A DNA stretch of 64,000 bases. It comes from Halpernia frigidisoli (lineage in GTDB: Bacteria > Bacteroidota > Bacteroidia > Flavobacteriales > Weeksellaceae). The position numbers were made by a program, and so were the translations under genes. The stretch covers positions 186,001 to 250,000 of the forward strand of contig NZ_FOQT01000003.1 of the NCBI RefSeq assembly GCF_900113805.1, written 5' to 3'. This document shows, piece after piece, positions 62,763 through 64,000 of this stretch; position 1 is the first letter of the stretch, and each line of letters starts with the position of its first letter. Below the pieces are notes generated by a model that saw only the letters and a list, made by a program, of their open reading frames with translations, ran no database searches and was not told the origin of the DNA.

Positions 62763-63773
62763 ATGAAAAACAAATTCAGAATATTAAAAATATTGATCAC
62801 GTTGATCCTTTTTGGGTTTTTGTTAAGTTTTTCATTGAAAAGATTTAACGGAAGATCTTTAGAGAAAATTACGATTAAGATGAACGCTTCAACGCCGGTT
62901 TATTTTGTAGACGAAAAAGAGGTAAAAGATCTGGTAAAAAAAGAAAATCCAACACTGAAAATTGGGGATTTAAACATTCCGCTTTTAGAAAAAAAACTAA
63001 ACAGAATGCCTGCAGTTGACAGCGCAAATGTTTATTTAAACTTGAATGGAAACTTAAATTTAGACATTAAGCAAAGAGTGCCAATTTTTAGAATAATAAA
63101 TGGTGATAATGATTTCTACGTAGATCAAAAAGGCGTTGAATTTCCCATTTCTAGAAATTATTCGCATCCGTGTATGCTTGTGACCGGCGAGATAAAAAAA
63201 TCGGAATATGTGAAACTTGCCGATCTAATTTCAAAAATCGATAGTGATTCATTTAGCAAAAAATTTTTTATTGGAATATCGAAAAATAAGGAAAGTTACA
63301 GTTTGCTTACAAGCGATGGTTTTTATAGAGTAGAACTGGGTGATCTGGATAATATTGATTTTAAGGTTAAAGGTTTTAAAGCTTTTGTAACAAAATTTTT
63401 GGTTAATGAAGATCCTGATAAATACAGCCAAATATCTTTAAAATATGATAATCAAATTGTTACGACTTTAAACCCGCATTTTGAAGCGAATGACAGTATT
63501 CTTGCTGCAAATTATAAAGAATTTAGTAAAATTCCTGCTGTTGTAAAAATGCCTTCAACAACTGCAAAAAAATTACCTGAAAAATCAGTCAGTAAACCGA
63601 AAGTAAAAGCGGCAGAAAAGCCTCGCGAAAAGCCTAAAGTTGCGACACCGGTGAAAAAAGTAAAAACAGCGACAACAGTAAAAAAGCCAACAACCGTCGC
63701 AAAGAAAAAAGTGGTCGCTGCAAAACCGAAAGAAGCGCCAAAAAAGACCAAGGCAAAAATTAAAATAGAATAA
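62763..63773 (+). CDS. ftsQ: Cell division protein FtsQ with a long basic tail
   Basis: Bitopic divisome protein. Membrane segment ILITLILFGFLLSFSL (about 9-25), a POTRA-like region with YFVDEKEVKDLVKKENPTLK, and RVPIFRIINGDNDFYVDQKG in the beta domain. The conserved part ends near residue 260; the last 76 residues are a Lys/Pro/Ala/Val/Thr-rich, histone H1-like tail. This tail lies in the periplasm by topology. One base separates it from murC, and ftsA starts 21 bp later. Confidence 0.92.
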   Translation: MKNKFRILKILITLILFGFLLSFSLKRFNGRSLEKITIKMNASTPVYFVDEKEVKDLVKKENPTLKIGDLNIPLLEKKLNRMPAVDSANVYLNLNGNLNLDIKQRVPIFRIINGDNDFYVDQKGVEFPISRNYSHPCMLVTGEIKKSEYVKLADLISKIDSDSFSKKFFIGISKNKESYSLLTSDGFYRVELGDLDNIDFKVKGFKAFVTKFLVNEDPDKYSQISLKYDNQIVTTLNPHFEANDSILAANYKEFSKIPAVVKMPSTTAKKLPEKSVSKPKVKAAEKPREKPKVATPVKKVKTATTVKKPTTVAKKKVVAAKPKEAPKKTKAKIKIE

Positions 63774-63794
63774 CAAAAAATAGCACAATCATAA

Positions 63795-64000
63795 ATGGAA
63801 AATAACGAATATTCAGTAGGACTCGACATTGGAACTACAAAAATCGTGACCATTGTCGGACGAAGAAATGAACACGGAAAAATCGAAATTCTGGGCGTCG
63901 GGAAGGCAAAAAGTCTCGGCGTACACAAAGGCATTGTGAATAATATTTCACAAACCATCAGCTCCATAAAATCTGCTGTGGAACAGGCGCAAAACAGCGC
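63795..64000 (+). CDS. ftsA: Cell division protein FtsA (3' end outside window)
   Basis: Actin-like membrane tether for FtsZ. Only the first 68 codons are visible: MENNEYSVGLDIGTTKIVTI has the phosphate-1 loop of the actin/HSP70 fold, followed by LGVGKAKSLGVHKGIVNN and ISQTISSIKSAVEQAQ of the start of the 1C region. Position after ftsQ supports the call. Confidence 0.95.
   Translation, partial: MENNEYSVGLDIGTTKIVTIVGRRNEHGKIEILGVGKAKSLGVHKGIVNNISQTISSIKSAVEQAQNS

Noticed and set aside
50406-63773. Loss of murF from the dcw cluster as something unusual
   Set aside because: Bacteroidota clusters commonly lack murF at this place; it is normally elsewhere in the genome.
1-64000. Prophage, integrative element, rRNA or tRNA genes
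   Set aside because: No integrase, phage structural gene, tRNA cloverleaf or rRNA stretch was recognised; gene order looks like normal chromosome with small repeats.

Overview
The window is about 64 kb of AT-rich chromosomal DNA from a flavobacterium, most likely the Chryseobacterium/Kaistella branch of Weeksellaceae. The evidence is the TAnnTTTG-type promoters, a type IX secretion sorting tail, S46 dipeptidyl peptidase, ribosomal protein THX, DUF2480/DUF6452/DUF6048 proteins, a short LpxB-ComEC pair and a Bacteroidota-style dcw cluster. The genus is inference. I found no rRNA, tRNA, prophage, CRISPR array or complete transposase gene. Layout: 0-9.4 kb carries the 3' part of tgt, an LptF/LptG permease, birA, rsfS, ftsH, a LUD-domain gene, cdsA, psd, a class 1A dihydroorotate dehydrogenase and an SDR enzyme. 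9.4-18 kb carries recQ, aspS, a DUF937 protein, THX, DUF2480, lpxB and comEC. 18-32 kb carries the succinate dehydrogenase operon, a thioredoxin-fold lipoprotein without a CXXC motif, rlmD, a large zinc protease with two small envelope genes, and a secreted reprolysin-like protease with a T9SS signal. 32-50 kb is more accessory: coaE, hydrolases, a thiol-stress-like group (DsbA/FrnE protein, a broken EthD gene, an OhrR-type MarR regulator, a DJ-1/PfpI protein), paaZ with an extra C-terminal domain, a GxxExxY cassette, lipoproteins, an AsmA-like protein, an S46 peptidase, elaA-like, engB and an esterase. 50.4-64 kb is the division and cell-wall cluster mraZ-rsmH-ftsL-ftsI-murE-[four-helix gene]-mraY-murD-ftsW-murG-murC-ftsQ-ftsA (ftsA cut by the window edge, murF absent). 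The most unusual feature is the load of small repeats. Several unrelated repeat sequences share one layout: two inverted arms made of short units, enclosing a payload. The payload is a few bases (inside murG, adding about 22 residues), the start codon of an essential gene (coaE, murG), or a whole small gene (GxxExxY nuclease-like gene between paaZ and an enoyl-CoA hydratase gene; four-helix-bundle gene between murE and mraY). Stem-TTT-stem hairpins also sit at the ftsI/murE and murD/ftsW junctions. A separate REP-like family of about 80-160 bp occurs four times between genes, always in the same orientation. Functionally the window is mostly housekeeping: envelope lipids (lptF/G, cdsA, psd, lpxB), respiration (sdhCAB), translation and ribosome assembly (tgt, rsfS, aspS, THX, rlmD, engB), protein turnover (ftsH, secreted proteases), and one long cell-wall operon probably controlled by MraZ at a visible TGGGA-N5-TGGGA operator.
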